NCBI GenBank assembly: GCA_019456145.1
Contig: VRUL01000037.1
Coordinates: 1 to 53,460, forward strand
Reading direction: 5' to 3'
Source of the DNA: Planctomycetota bacterium
GTDB lineage: Bacteria; Planctomycetota; Phycisphaerae; Sedimentisphaerales; Anaerobacaceae
Length of the DNA stretch: 53,460 nt
Part shown: in pieces, positions 41,391 to 50,644 of the stretch
Layout: each line of letters begins with the position of its first letter
Position numbering within the stretch: the stretch's first letter is position 1
Notes under the pieces: model-generated
Told to the model about the DNA's origin: nothing
The model's database searches: none
What the model saw: the letters and a program-made list of their open reading frames with translations, nothing else
Program-made: the position numbers and the translations under genes

Positions 41391-42767
41391 ATGCTGGATT
41401 ATGTCATCATCATCTTGTACTTGTCTATAATCCTTTTGGTGGGATTATGGAGCGGCAGGGGTATGAAAAGTCTGCAAGAGTTCTCGGTGTCCCACCGGTC
41501 ATATACGTCAATGGTGATCTTTGCGACCCTTTCAGCTTCGTTCATTGGTGGTGGATTTTCGATAGGTAACGCCGAGAAGGTGTTCCGGTTAGGAATTGTG
41601 AACATCGCAGCCCTTTGGGGATTCAGCCTAAAAGAGATTCTTGTTGCCAGGTATATTGCGCCGAGAACGGGTAATTTTCCTAATGTCATTTCTGTTGGTG
41701 ATATCATGGAGCAGGGCTATGGGAAGGCAGCAAAAGTGGTCACCGGTTTCTTCTCGGTCTTTCTTTGCGCAGGGATTGTAGGTGCTCAGGTGGGGGCCAT
41801 GGGGCTTATCTTCAAAGTGTTTCTCGACATCGAACCGATTTGGGGCATCCTGATCGGCTGTGGAATTGTTATTGCTTACTCAACGGTAGGAGGCATGCGA
41901 GCGGTTGTATTGACCGACGTGATCCAGTTCTGTGTGCTTGCCATAGGGCTGCCGGCGGCACTGGTGTTTGGCATAGTGAAGTTGGGGGGGCTTTCCGCTA
42001 TAAAAGCTGCTGCGCCGGCAGGTCACTTTTCAATCCCGGGCGAGGCAATGACAATCACTGCGTTTTTATCGCTGTTTCTCACTTTTCTTTTGGGCGAAAC
42101 ACTTGTGCCCCCCTACGTGCAGCGTTTGTTCATGGGCAAGAACGCTGCGCACACGGCCCGCGGCACAATGCTCAGCGGCATCTTTTCGATCCCCTTCTTT
42201 GTGATTACCGGCGCCATCGGACTGGTGGCCCTGGCACTTAACCCGAAACTGGACCCGAATCTAGCCATGCCATATGTTATTCGTACGGTGCTGCCACCCG
42301 GCGTGCGGGGTATCGTCGTCGCAGGGATTATCTCGATCGTGATGTCCTCGGCCGACTCCTTTCTAAATGGAGCGGCCACCAGTTGCATCAATGATGTGGT
42401 CAAACCTCTTCGGAAGAATCCGCTGGCCGAACGGCAGGAATTGCTCTTGGCCAAACTAACGAACTGTTTTGTGGGGATTATGGCTGTGATTTTTGCCATC
42501 AAGATTGAAAGTGTCCTCGACATTCTCTTTTATGCTTATAATTTTTGGGCGCCCATCATCCTTGTTCCTTTGGCGGCGGTACTACTGGGCTTTCGGGTCA
42601 CGAAGGCCGGATTCCTTGTCGGCACTGTGGCCGGTGCCGCTGGGGTGTTAATATGGAACGGGCTGTTGAAATCACCAATGGGAATAGAGGGTCTGGTCAT
42701 CGGCGTGTTCTGCAACCTCATTGCTTTTGTAGTAACCAACAAACTGTGCACCAACAATGTCAGGTGA
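41391..42767 (+). CDS. SSS-family sodium:solute symporter, 458 aa
   Basis: Start ATG 41391 (GGAG upstream). The open frame reaches back to 41331, but that part overlaps the dehydrogenase end. About 12 membrane spans. Landmarks: MKSLQEFSVSHRSYTSMVIF, ATLSASFIGGGFSIGNAEKV, AYSTVGGMRAVVLTDVIQF and IVMSSADSFLNGAATSCIND (the conserved Na+-site region). It belongs to the SSS superfamily but is distinct in sequence from the transporter at 20031. It is probably co-transcribed with the DapB-like gene 40 bases upstream and would import that enzyme's substrate or a precursor. Confidence 0.88.
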   Translation: MLDYVIIILYLSIILLVGLWSGRGMKSLQEFSVSHRSYTSMVIFATLSASFIGGGFSIGNAEKVFRLGIVNIAALWGFSLKEILVARYIAPRTGNFPNVISVGDIMEQGYGKAAKVVTGFFSVFLCAGIVGAQVGAMGLIFKVFLDIEPIWGILIGCGIVIAYSTVGGMRAVVLTDVIQFCVLAIGLPAALVFGIVKLGGLSAIKAAAPAGHFSIPGEAMTITAFLSLFLTFLLGETLVPPYVQRLFMGKNAAHTARGTMLSGIFSIPFFVITGAIGLVALALNPKLDPNLAMPYVIRTVLPPGVRGIVVAGIISIVMSSADSFLNGAATSCINDVVKPLRKNPLAERQELLLAKLTNCFVGIMAVIFAIKIESVLDILFYAYNFWAPIILVPLAAVLLGFRVTKAGFLVGTVAGAAGVLIWNGLLKSPMGIEGLVIGVFCNLIAFVVTNKLCTNNVR

Positions 42768-42903
42768 TAAAACAGATGGAAAAGAGATGACTAATGCAGA
42801 ACGCTCTGCGCATAACCCAATTAATTTCCTGATGATTTATCCCAAAAACTTTAGTCTATAAAAACAAGAATCTTTAATGCTTGATTCATAGGAATATCCG
42901 AGA

Positions 42904-43383
42904 GTGACAAAACTCAGCAGAAAAATATTTTCAAGAACAAATAAAAAGTATTATTCTTCCGAAATCATAGCTTCTGTCCTTGCTCTTGTTCTATCTGTAA
43001 CTTCTGCTGTCTGGATGGACAAAATCACAGATTCTGATGCCCTGATTTGCATCGTCTCTGCACTTGGAGGAACATTGGGCTTTCTCGCGGCAACATTTGG
43101 CATATACACTCTTCTGCATATCCGACAATATCGCAGAAAAGAACGCCATTTTGTCCGCGACATGAAATCAATTTTAACGGCGAATATGTATGGCATAGTG
43201 GTTATGTACGCCTTTAGAATCCCCTGTCAATATATCCTCCAGAAACTGGGTATAATCCCGGCCTTCTCGGCCACCATAGCCCAGTTCTTGTCAGGTCTGA
43301 TTGGCACTGCCGTCAGGGTATATCACAATTACAAAACGAACATTTTTGGCGATTTCAACTCCCAACAATCTGCCTCAGACTAA
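42904..43383 (+). CDS. Small four-helix membrane protein, 159 aa
   Basis: Begins at GTG 42904 with only a weak ribosome site (GAGAG directly before it). Four hydrophobic segments can be seen (about 19-37, 46-68, 93-109 and 118-135), separated by short charged loops (HIRQYRRKERHFVRD). No catalytic motif is present. The size and layout resemble GtrA/DUF-type small membrane proteins, but I do not recognise the family. Neighbours are on the same strand yet separated by 136 and 144 bases, so it may be a single-gene unit. Base use is AT-richer than the sulfatase gene that follows. Confidence 0.6.
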   Translation: MTKLSRKIFSRTNKKYYSSEIIASVLALVLSVTSAVWMDKITDSDALICIVSALGGTLGFLAATFGIYTLLHIRQYRRKERHFVRDMKSILTANMYGIVVMYAFRIPCQYILQKLGIIPAFSATIAQFLSGLIGTAVRVYHNYKTNIFGDFNSQQSASD

Positions 43384-43527
43384 AACATGTCCCCACTCAC
43401 AATTATGATCTTGACTTTGCCCTGTTGAAAAAGTAATATGCCTGGATGAATACTAATTACACGTGCGTTTTCTTATGGCACTATAGCTCAGACAAGATAG
43501 GGATCTAATGAGGTGGAGGCAATAAAT

Positions 43528-45054
43528 ATGACAACTCAAAGTAATCCACGACGGACCCGCTGCAATCGACGCGACTTCCTCAGATCGGCAGGCTGGGGCA
43601 TGGCCGCATTAGCCTTATCCGGCGGGATTGGACGGGCCGCGCGGAGCAGGAAGACAGCGAAGCGGAACATAGTCTTCGTACTAAGTGACGACCACCGCTA
43701 CGACTTCATGGGTTTCATGAAAGAAGCCCCGGCTTTCCTTGAGACGCCAAATATGGACCGTATGTCAAAACAAGGCGCACATCTGGTCAACGCTTTCGTC
43801 AGCACTTCTTTGTGTTCGCCAAGCCGGGCCTCGATCCTCACCGGACAGTACATGCACAACCATCGCATCGTGGACAACCAGAGGCCCGAGCCTGAAGGAA
43901 CGGTGTTCTTCCCGCAGTACCTTCAGAAAGCCGGTTATGAAACGGCCTTCGTCGGCAAATGGCACATGGGTCATGAGCACGATTCCCCAAGACCCGGCTT
44001 CGACTACTGGGCCAGCTTAAAGGGTCAGGGCACATATTTCGACCCCACGCTCAACGTCAACGGTAAGCGTAAGAAATTCCAGGGATACACGACCGACATC
44101 CTGACCGACCAGGCGCTGGCATGGCTCAAAGACGGGCGAAATACCCGCCAGCCGTTCTTTTTGTATCTCTCATTCAAGGCGGTCCACTACCCATTCCAAC
44201 CCGCCAAACGCCACCATGGCCGTTACGCCAAGGCCCAGGTCAAACGTCCGGAGACGATGGCCAACACAGAACGCAACTATCAGACACAGCCGCATTGGGT
44301 CCGCGAGCGGCGATACAGTATCCACGGCATTGACCATATGGAAACCGGACAATACGACAATGACCCGGTCCCGTCATTTGATAATCTGTATCGGCAATAC
44401 TGCGAGACCGTGCACGGACTGGACGAAAACCTCGGGCGTGTGCTGAACTACCTGGACGAGTCGGGCCTGAGTAAGTCGACGCTGGTGATCTATATGGGTG
44501 ACAATGGTTTCGCACTCGGCGAACATGGCTTCTACGACAAGCGCGACGCGTTTGAGGAATCAATTCGCGTGCCGATGCTCGCCTGCGCTCCGGGAATGAT
44601 CAAGCCTGGCACTAAGATTACACAGATGGTTCAGAACATAGACATCGCCCCGACGCTGCTGGACGCAGCCGGCGTACGAATACCGAAGGCGGCAAACATG
44701 GACGGGCGGTCTTTTCTGCCCCTGCTGCAAGGTGAAACAATCCCTTGGCGCGACCACATCCTTTACGAGTATTACTGGGAGTGGAACTTTCCCGCTACGC
44801 CGACGGTGTTTGCAATCCGCACGGAGCGCTATAAGTACATCTTCTACCATGGCGTGTGGGACCACGATGGATTTTACGACCTGCTAACCGACCCGCTCGA
44901 ACGACACAACCTGATTAATGTCCCGGCCTACCGGGAGCAAATCGAAATTATGAAAAAGCAGCTCTTCGACGAACTCGAAGCCGGCGGCGGGCTTGGCATT
45001 CCGGCACGCCGGCCTCTGGGCGAGCGCCTTGACCAGCGCAAGAACAAGCGATGA
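43528..45054 (+). CDS. Tat-exported formylglycine-dependent sulfatase, 508 aa
   Basis: Start ATG 43528 with GGAGG eight bases upstream. The in-frame GTG at 43513 overlaps that site. Tat motif NRRDFLRSAG at 13-22. The sulfatase signature is SLCSPSRASILTG: C96 is the residue converted to formylglycine, within CxPSR. Metal ligands appear in VLSDDH (50-55) and in MGDNGF (IYMGDNGFALGEHGF). FVGKWHMGH supplies the usual Lys/His pair. It is the arylsulfatase-type (S1) family, removing sulfate esters from glycans in the periplasm. The anaerobic or aerobic formylglycine-generating enzyme is not in this window. The substrate is unknown, and the surrounding sugar genes suggest a sulfated polysaccharide. 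Confidence 0.92.
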   Translation: MTTQSNPRRTRCNRRDFLRSAGWGMAALALSGGIGRAARSRKTAKRNIVFVLSDDHRYDFMGFMKEAPAFLETPNMDRMSKQGAHLVNAFVSTSLCSPSRASILTGQYMHNHRIVDNQRPEPEGTVFFPQYLQKAGYETAFVGKWHMGHEHDSPRPGFDYWASLKGQGTYFDPTLNVNGKRKKFQGYTTDILTDQALAWLKDGRNTRQPFFLYLSFKAVHYPFQPAKRHHGRYAKAQVKRPETMANTERNYQTQPHWVRERRYSIHGIDHMETGQYDNDPVPSFDNLYRQYCETVHGLDENLGRVLNYLDESGLSKSTLVIYMGDNGFALGEHGFYDKRDAFEESIRVPMLACAPGMIKPGTKITQMVQNIDIAPTLLDAAGVRIPKAANMDGRSFLPLLQGETIPWRDHILYEYYWEWNFPATPTVFAIRTERYKYIFYHGVWDHDGFYDLLTDPLERHNLINVPAYREQIEIMKKQLFDELEAGGGLGIPARRPLGERLDQRKNKR

Positions 45055-45159
45055 ACCTCTCTTTCGCCTTCATTCCTGCTTTGTCATTTGCCGGTTTGCT
45101 CCTCCAACTCCGAGGTATTTATATAGCATATATGAATCTTGCAGAATACGAAGTGAGCT

Positions 45160-45188
45160 TGACTTGGTGCCGGAGAAATGCTATAGTA
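45160..45188 (+). promoter_or_regulatory. Predicted sigma-70 promoter
   Basis: TTGACT (45160-45165), a 17-base spacer and TATAGT (45183-45188) stand 47 bases before ATG 45236. Each hexamer is one mismatch from consensus. Confidence 0.55.
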
Positions 45189-45235
45189 GAACCACCTATA
45201 CGATCCACTGTCTGACAGAAAAGGAGTAATTAACA

Positions 45236-46555
45236 ATGCAACGGCAATTAAATCGTCGCGATTTTCTAAAAGAAGCAGCCTGGGCCGGCTCAGGCCTCAT
45301 CATCTTATCTGATAGTCGGTTGGTACGCGGTACTCAAGCCAACAACAAGTTGAACATCGCTGGGATCGGTGTCGGCGGCCGCGGCGCTGCGGACATTAAC
45401 GGTGTGGCCAGCGAGAACATCGTTGCCCTGTGTGATATCGACGAGAAACATGCGGCCCAGACCTTCGAGCGACACCCCAATGCAAAACGATTCAAAGACT
45501 TCCGCAAGATGCTCGACAAAATGCACAACAAGATTGACGCGGTAGTCATAGGCACGCCCGACCATACACATGCCCCCGCAGGTATGATGGCTATGAAACT
45601 CGGCAAACATTGCTACTGTGAGAAACCGCTCACCCACAGCGTGTATGAAGCCCGGATGATGGTGGAAGTCGCGAGAGAGAAAAAGCTCGTTACACAAATG
45701 GGGACACAGATTCACGCCGGCGGCAACTACCGTCGCGTGGTGGAGCTTGTGCAGACCGGTGCCATCGGTACCGTGCGCAAGGTCCACGTATGGCTGGGCG
45801 CAAACTTCACCGGCCCTCCCAAGCCGACAAACATGTCGCAGCCCGATGCTCCCTCTGACCGCCCCGCTGTGCCGGAAACGCTCGACTGGGACCTGTGGCT
45901 GGGGCCCGCAGCCTACCGGCCATACCACCCAGCTTATGCCCCGTTCAGTTGGCGATACTGGTGGAACTTCGCAAACGGGCAACTGGGTGACTTCTTTTGC
46001 CATTACTGTGATCTTGCATTCTGGGCGTTGAAATTACGGCATCCGATCTCCGTGGAAGCCGAAGGTCCAGTTCACCCCGAAAGCGCCGCTCGCTGGACAA
46101 TCGCCCGACAGGAATATCCCGCCCGCGGTGATCTGCCTCCGGTTACATTGACATGGTATAGCGGCGGCGGCTATCCGGAGTTTATGAAAGAGGGCAAAGT
46201 CCCGCAGTGGGGGAGCGCTGTACTCTTCATCGGATCGGAAGGAATGCTGATTGCCGACTACGGCCGACACCAACTGTTGCCCGAAGAGAAGTTTGTTGAC
46301 TTCAAACGGCCTGATCCATTCATCCCGGATTCCATCGGCCACCACCGCGAATGGATCGAGGCCTGCAAGACCGGCGGGCCAACCACATGCAATTTCGATT
46401 ACTCCGGTGCCCTGACCGAAGCAGCGTTGCTCTGCAATGTCGCGCTGCGTACGGGGAAGAAACTCACCTGGGACGCCAAAAAACTCAAGGCCATCGGTTG
46501 CCCGGAAGCTGACGCATTCATCCGGCGTAAATACCGCAAAGGATGGACGCTATAG
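45236..46555 (+). CDS. Tat-exported Gfo/Idh/MocA family oxidoreductase, 439 aa
   Basis: AAAAGGAG precedes the ATG. Tat motif NRRDFLKEAAW at 6-16. Cofactor site AGIGVGGRGAAD (42-53), then VALCDIDEKHA. GTPDHTHA and YCEKPLTHS (Lys130) are the family motifs. GQLGDFFCHYCDLAFWAL carries the substrate-side His. The opening and the C-terminal IRRKYRKGWTL resemble other planctomycete members that act on sugars or their 3-keto forms. It has its own promoter, and a 232-base spacer separates it from the ABC operon, so co-regulation is uncertain. Confidence 0.88.
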   Translation: MQRQLNRRDFLKEAAWAGSGLIILSDSRLVRGTQANNKLNIAGIGVGGRGAADINGVASENIVALCDIDEKHAAQTFERHPNAKRFKDFRKMLDKMHNKIDAVVIGTPDHTHAPAGMMAMKLGKHCYCEKPLTHSVYEARMMVEVAREKKLVTQMGTQIHAGGNYRRVVELVQTGAIGTVRKVHVWLGANFTGPPKPTNMSQPDAPSDRPAVPETLDWDLWLGPAAYRPYHPAYAPFSWRYWWNFANGQLGDFFCHYCDLAFWALKLRHPISVEAEGPVHPESAARWTIARQEYPARGDLPPVTLTWYSGGGYPEFMKEGKVPQWGSAVLFIGSEGMLIADYGRHQLLPEEKFVDFKRPDPFIPDSIGHHREWIEACKTGGPTTCNFDYSGALTEAALLCNVALRTGKKLTWDAKKLKAIGCPEADAFIRRKYRKGWTL

Positions 46556-46665
46556 GATTCTATCCCGGTTCCTCTTAACAGGGGCTTATCACAAGCTTCT
46601 CCCTGTTTACATGGACGCATACTTGCATTTCCATCTCGTATGGCTTAGTATTCCCTGATAATGCT

Positions 46666-46694
46666 TTGAGAGTTTTCTTTCATATGAGTTTAGA
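46666..46694 (+). promoter_or_regulatory. Weak promoter candidate for the ABC-transporter operon
   Basis: TTGAGA (46666-46671), 17 bases, then TTTAGA (46689-46694). The -10 is imperfect, but it is the best pair in the 46556-46787 spacer. A regulated promoter needing an activator would fit. Confidence 0.25.
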
Positions 46695-46787
46695 GCGATT
46701 CTCATGGGGAAGGCTCTCAGATACTACGGTAGACGCCAAACAGCAGGAGTCCACCGGCAGCATCGGGGATTTTAAAAAGTGATTGTA

Positions 46788-48293
46788 ATGACAAAAGAAC
46801 CGGAACCAGGCAACTCGCTTCTCCTGGAGATGCGCCAAATCGACAAATCGTTTCCCGGCGTGCATGCACTGAAAAACGTTTCTATGAAACTGCGCCGCGG
46901 TGAGGTCATGGGCCTCGTTGGCGAGAATGGCGCCGGCAAGAGTACCCTTATCAAAGTATTAGGCGGCGCGCATCTTCCGGATGCCGGAAAAATCCTTATA
47001 GAGGGCCGGCAATTTCATATCCCCTCTCCAACCGCCGCACAGCAGGCTGGTGTATCGATCATTTACCAGGAGTTCAACCTAATCCCAGGCCTTACAGTAC
47101 GGGAGAACATCTTCCTGGGACGGGAGAAAACCAGAATGGGTTTTGTCAGGGCCGCCGAAGAGCACAGCAAAACCCTGCAACTGTTCAGAAAAATCGGAAT
47201 CAATATCGATACCAATGCCCGCTGCAGCGAACTAACCGTGGCTCAACAGCAAACCGTGGAGATTGCCAAGGCGCTTTCGGTTAACGCAAAGATCATCGTC
47301 ATGGACGAACCCACAGCCACACTCACCACCCAGGAAACCGAACGCCTGTTCGCCATCATCCGAGACCTCAAATCCCACGGACTCGGCATAATTTACATTA
47401 GTCACCGTCTCGACGAAATATTTGAAGTGGCCGACAGGGCAATGGTACTTCGTGATGGAGAACTCGTGGGCACCCATGACATCAATGATATCACTCTTGA
47501 GAAACTGATCGAGATGATGGTTGGGCGTCCTGTCGAATCCGAGTTTCCAAAACGCTCAATCAGCCCGGGCCGCGAACGGCTGCGGGTCGAAGACCTCTGC
47601 CGGGGCAAAGCGGTCCGAAACGTGAGTTTCAGTGCGCGGGCAGGCGAGGTCCTGGGTTTCGCGGGACTGATCGGGGCCGGTCGAACCGAGACGATGCGCC
47701 TGATCTTCGGCGCCGATAAACCGGACAAAGGACGCATCTTCATCAATGGCAGAAAGACAGATGTCCGTTCTCCCGGCGATGCGATACGAAACCGCATATG
47801 TCTGCTGACCGAAGACCGTAAAGGACAAGGATTGGTTTTGATTCATTCATGCCGGGAGAATTTCGGTCTGCCCAACCTGGACCGGTTCGTACGCGGCATG
47901 TTCCTTGACCAACGAAAGGAACGGAAAGAATTCTCAGGTTTCGTCCAGAGCCTGAGAATCAAGCTTACCGGCCACGAGCAGCTCACCATGAATCTTTCGG
48001 GGGGTAATCAGCAAAAGGTGGTGCTTGCTAAATGGCTGGCCCGCAACGCTGATATCATGATCTTTGACGAACCTACCCGGGGAATCGATGTAGGAACAAA
48101 GTATGAAATCTACCTCCTGATTAACCGGCTTGCCGACGAAGGCAAGGCAATCATTATGATAAGCAGTGAGCTGCCCGAAGTGCTTGGCATGAGCGACCGT
48201 ATCATCGTAATGCATGAAGGCCGGGTCAAGGGAGAAATCACCGACGTAGCAAACACCACCCAGGAAGATATCTTGTCCATGGCAATAGCCTGA
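46788..48293 (+). CDS. Sugar ABC transporter ATPase, RbsA/MglA type, 501 aa
   Basis: Two ABC modules in tandem as in RbsA/MglA. First: Walker A GENGAGKST (45-53), Q-loop IYQEF, signature LTVAQQQTVEIAK and Walker B IIVMDEPTATL. Second: degenerate Walker A GLIGAGRTETM, signature LSGGNQQKVVLAK and Walker B IMIFDEPTRGID. The second P-loop lacks the GKS/T, as usual for this subfamily. ATG 46788 is preferred. An in-frame GTG at 46779 is also possible, and neither has a clear ribosome site. It energises import by the permease encoded 18 bases downstream. The family imports ribose, galactose, xylose, inositol and similar sugars. Confidence 0.93.
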   Translation: MTKEPEPGNSLLLEMRQIDKSFPGVHALKNVSMKLRRGEVMGLVGENGAGKSTLIKVLGGAHLPDAGKILIEGRQFHIPSPTAAQQAGVSIIYQEFNLIPGLTVRENIFLGREKTRMGFVRAAEEHSKTLQLFRKIGINIDTNARCSELTVAQQQTVEIAKALSVNAKIIVMDEPTATLTTQETERLFAIIRDLKSHGLGIIYISHRLDEIFEVADRAMVLRDGELVGTHDINDITLEKLIEMMVGRPVESEFPKRSISPGRERLRVEDLCRGKAVRNVSFSARAGEVLGFAGLIGAGRTETMRLIFGADKPDKGRIFINGRKTDVRSPGDAIRNRICLLTEDRKGQGLVLIHSCRENFGLPNLDRFVRGMFLDQRKERKEFSGFVQSLRIKLTGHEQLTMNLSGGNQQKVVLAKWLARNADIMIFDEPTRGIDVGTKYEIYLLINRLADEGKAIIMISSELPEVLGMSDRIIVMHEGRVKGEITDVANTTQEDILSMAIA

Positions 48294-48311
48294 TATTGAC
48301 AGGAGTTGAAT

Positions 48312-49655
48312 ATGACAAGAAAGCTGCTAAGCGATTATGGAATGATTCTTGTCCTGTTATTACTATGCGTATTCTTCAGTGTTCTGACATTGAAAGAGCA
48401 AATGCCCCGGGGAAGCGCTGCTGTGGCCCTGCTTACCGAGCAGATAAACAACGAATTCAAGAAGTCGGACATCATCCTGGCAGTTGGCGCGGTCAACAAG
48501 AACTCCGCATCGTTTGCTGAAAAGCTGGGCGAAGAGCTGGAAAAAGAAGGCTTCAGCAACACGACAGTAGTAGTCGGCGTTCCGCGGGACTTACGGCTGG
48601 CGCTGGATGACATCAGGGCCAAAGGAGGTGAACTGGCCGCAATTGCGACCAGCGGTGACGTTACAAAGTGGGGAGTAATCGAACTGATTCCTGAGAAGTA
48701 CCCGGAATTCTCCGGCTGCAAGATGTTGGCGCCGAAATCCTATATGTGGCCGGTCTTTCTAAAACGCTCGAATCTCCTGGCCATCGTGGACAGAATCGTG
48801 GTTATCGCATTGATCGCTATCGGCATGACAATGGTGATCATAACAGCGGGCATTGATCTGTCCGTTGGCAGCCTGATTGCGCTCTCTGCCGTAATAGGCA
48901 CCCTGCTTATGAAAAAAATGGGCGGACTGCAGGCCCCGGGATGGGTAGTCCTGGTCGGATTTCTTGTCGGAATTCTATCCTGCGGCATCGTTGGAGCCCT
49001 GGGAGGATTTGTAGTCGCCCGGTTCAAGGTAGCACCGTTCATAACAACGCTCGGTATTATGATGATGGCCCGGGGTCTGGCTTTCATGATTACGGGCGGT
49101 TTTTCAATCTATCAGGTGCCCAAGGCCCTTCCCTGGCTGGGCCAGGGCCGCTCACTTGGCATCCCCAACACCGTTGTCCTTCTTGTTGTCCTTTACGCGG
49201 TCGCGCATATCTTCATGGCACACACGCGTCTCGGACGCTATATCTATGCTGTTGGCGGCAATAAAGAGGCAGCACGCCTCTCGGGTGTCCCCGTTAAGTT
49301 CGTAATCGTGTTCGTCTATATCATCAGCTCCCTTGCGGCCGGATTAGGCGGCTGCATCCAGGCGTCACAGCTCAATACCGGAACGCCCAATATCGGTATA
49401 ATGTACGAACTGTATGTCATCGCCGCTGTGGTAGTCGGCGGCACGAGCCTGTCCGGCGGTTCCGGCAGAATCCTGGGCACCCTCATAGGCGCTTTTATCA
49501 TCTCGGTGATCCAGAACGGCATGAATTTGCTTGGAATCGAGAGCTATACCCAGCAGGTAGTACTCGGGGCTGTAATCCTCGGCGCGGTACTTCTGGACAA
49601 GGCACGCAGCAGCGGAGGTATGCTTGCCTTTTTGCAGAAGAAAAAGAAATACTGA
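48312..49655 (+). CDS. Sugar ABC transporter permease (RbsC type) with an extra periplasmic domain, 447 aa
   Basis: ATG 48312 follows AGGAG by seven bases. The core is RbsC-like: IGMTMVIITAGIDLSVGSLI (~170-190), ITTLGIMMMARGLAF, YAVGGNKEAARLSGVPV, VVGGTSLSGGSGRILGT and VIQNGMNLLG. Unlike ordinary RbsC (~320 aa), about 120 residues (~28-150) sit between the first span (9-27) and the second (~158-178). They alternate strands and helices (DIILAVGAVNKNSASFAEKL, TTVVVGVPRDLRLALDDIRA, ELAAIATSGDVTKWGVIEL), like half of a periplasmic-binding-protein fold. This insert should lie in the periplasm and might contact the binding protein. It shares an operon with the ATPase and lipoprotein genes. Confidence 0.9.
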   Translation: MTRKLLSDYGMILVLLLLCVFFSVLTLKEQMPRGSAAVALLTEQINNEFKKSDIILAVGAVNKNSASFAEKLGEELEKEGFSNTTVVVGVPRDLRLALDDIRAKGGELAAIATSGDVTKWGVIELIPEKYPEFSGCKMLAPKSYMWPVFLKRSNLLAIVDRIVVIALIAIGMTMVIITAGIDLSVGSLIALSAVIGTLLMKKMGGLQAPGWVVLVGFLVGILSCGIVGALGGFVVARFKVAPFITTLGIMMMARGLAFMITGGFSIYQVPKALPWLGQGRSLGIPNTVVLLVVLYAVAHIFMAHTRLGRYIYAVGGNKEAARLSGVPVKFVIVFVYIISSLAAGLGGCIQASQLNTGTPNIGIMYELYVIAAVVVGGTSLSGGSGRILGTLIGAFIISVIQNGMNLLGIESYTQQVVLGAVILGAVLLDKARSSGGMLAFLQKKKKY

Positions 49656-49675
49656 ATTAGAAGGAGTTAAATGTC

Positions 49676-50635
49676 ATGAATCGCAAGAGAGTTATCACGT
49701 GGTGCGTTCTTGGAATTGCTTTGGCAGCCTTTGTCTCATCATGCTCGAAAAGTCCCGGGCACAAGGGCAAGATTGGTGTGACCTGCATGGATTTAACCAA
49801 CCCGTTCTTCAAGCTTATTGCCAATGTCATGCAGGAAGAGGCAGCGAAGTACGGATACGAGATAGTGGCTTTGAGCGGCGAGCTGGACCCTGCCAAGCAG
49901 AACAACCAACTCTCAGACTTTGCGGCGCAAGGATACGATGCCATTTTTCTCAATCCGGTCGATTCCAGGGCCGCAGGTGAAGGCGTAAAGAAAGCCCATG
50001 AGGCCGGTATTCCCGTGTTCACGTACGATGTCCAGGTAACGGATGAGAAAGCAAAGGACTTGATTGTCTCTCATATCGGCAGCGACAACTACCAGGGCGG
50101 CCTGCTGGCGGGAGAAAGCATGATGAAAGTGACCGGCGATAAGGGCAAGGTCGCTATTATCACTTACCCTGAAGTTACGTCTTGCATCCTGCGAGTCAAT
50201 GGTTTCAAGGACTACCTCAAGGAACATAACAGTAAGTTAGTAATTGTCACTGAACTTTCCGGAAAGGGCAACAGGAGCGATGGTTACACAGTAGCAACCG
50301 ACATCCTGACGACTTATCCCGATATTGTTGGGATATTCGCCATTAACGATCCCTCGGGACTCGGTGCCTACGCTGCGGTTCTCAAAGCGGGCAAGACAGA
50401 GCAGATCACCATTGTTGCTTTTGACGCCTCTCCGGCCGGCAAGCAGGCGGTGTTTGAGAAGAAGCTCTACGACTCACCCCAGCAATTCCCGCGCAAAATG
50501 GCCAAGGGAACCGTAGAGGCGTTCATCAAGTACCTTAACGGTGAAGACGTACCAAAGAAGAACTTCATCCCGTGCGCGCATTACTACTACGAAGACTCAG
50601 TTAACGATAAGAGCCGTGTAACCGAACAGTGGTGA
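49676..50635 (+). CDS. Sugar ABC transporter substrate-binding lipoprotein, 319 aa
   Basis: AAGGAG precedes the ATG by about 10 bases (an earlier ATG at 49670 runs straight into TGA). The lipobox is VSSC (C23). The fold is periplasmic-binding-protein type I: KIGVTCMDLTNPFFKLIANV, YDAIFLNPVDSRAAGEGVKK, HIGSDNYQGGLLAGES, GKVAIITYPEVTSCILRVNG, TYPDIVGIFAINDPSGLGAY and ITIVAFDASPAGKQAV. All are typical of the ribose/galactose-binding cluster. The lipid anchor, rather than a free periplasmic protein, is notable for a Gram-negative-type envelope. It delivers a monosaccharide-sized ligand to the permease. The exact sugar is not predictable. Confidence 0.92.
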   Translation: MNRKRVITWCVLGIALAAFVSSCSKSPGHKGKIGVTCMDLTNPFFKLIANVMQEEAAKYGYEIVALSGELDPAKQNNQLSDFAAQGYDAIFLNPVDSRAAGEGVKKAHEAGIPVFTYDVQVTDEKAKDLIVSHIGSDNYQGGLLAGESMMKVTGDKGKVAIITYPEVTSCILRVNGFKDYLKEHNSKLVIVTELSGKGNRSDGYTVATDILTTYPDIVGIFAINDPSGLGAYAAVLKAGKTEQITIVAFDASPAGKQAVFEKKLYDSPQQFPRKMAKGTVEAFIKYLNGEDVPKKNFIPCAHYYYEDSVNDKSRVTEQW

Positions 50636-50644
50636 GAGAAACTT

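Noticed and set aside
45305..46003. Minus-strand ORF of 232 codons opposite the 45236 gene
   Set aside because: It is antisense to an unmistakable Gfo/Idh/MocA protein and carries no motif of its own.
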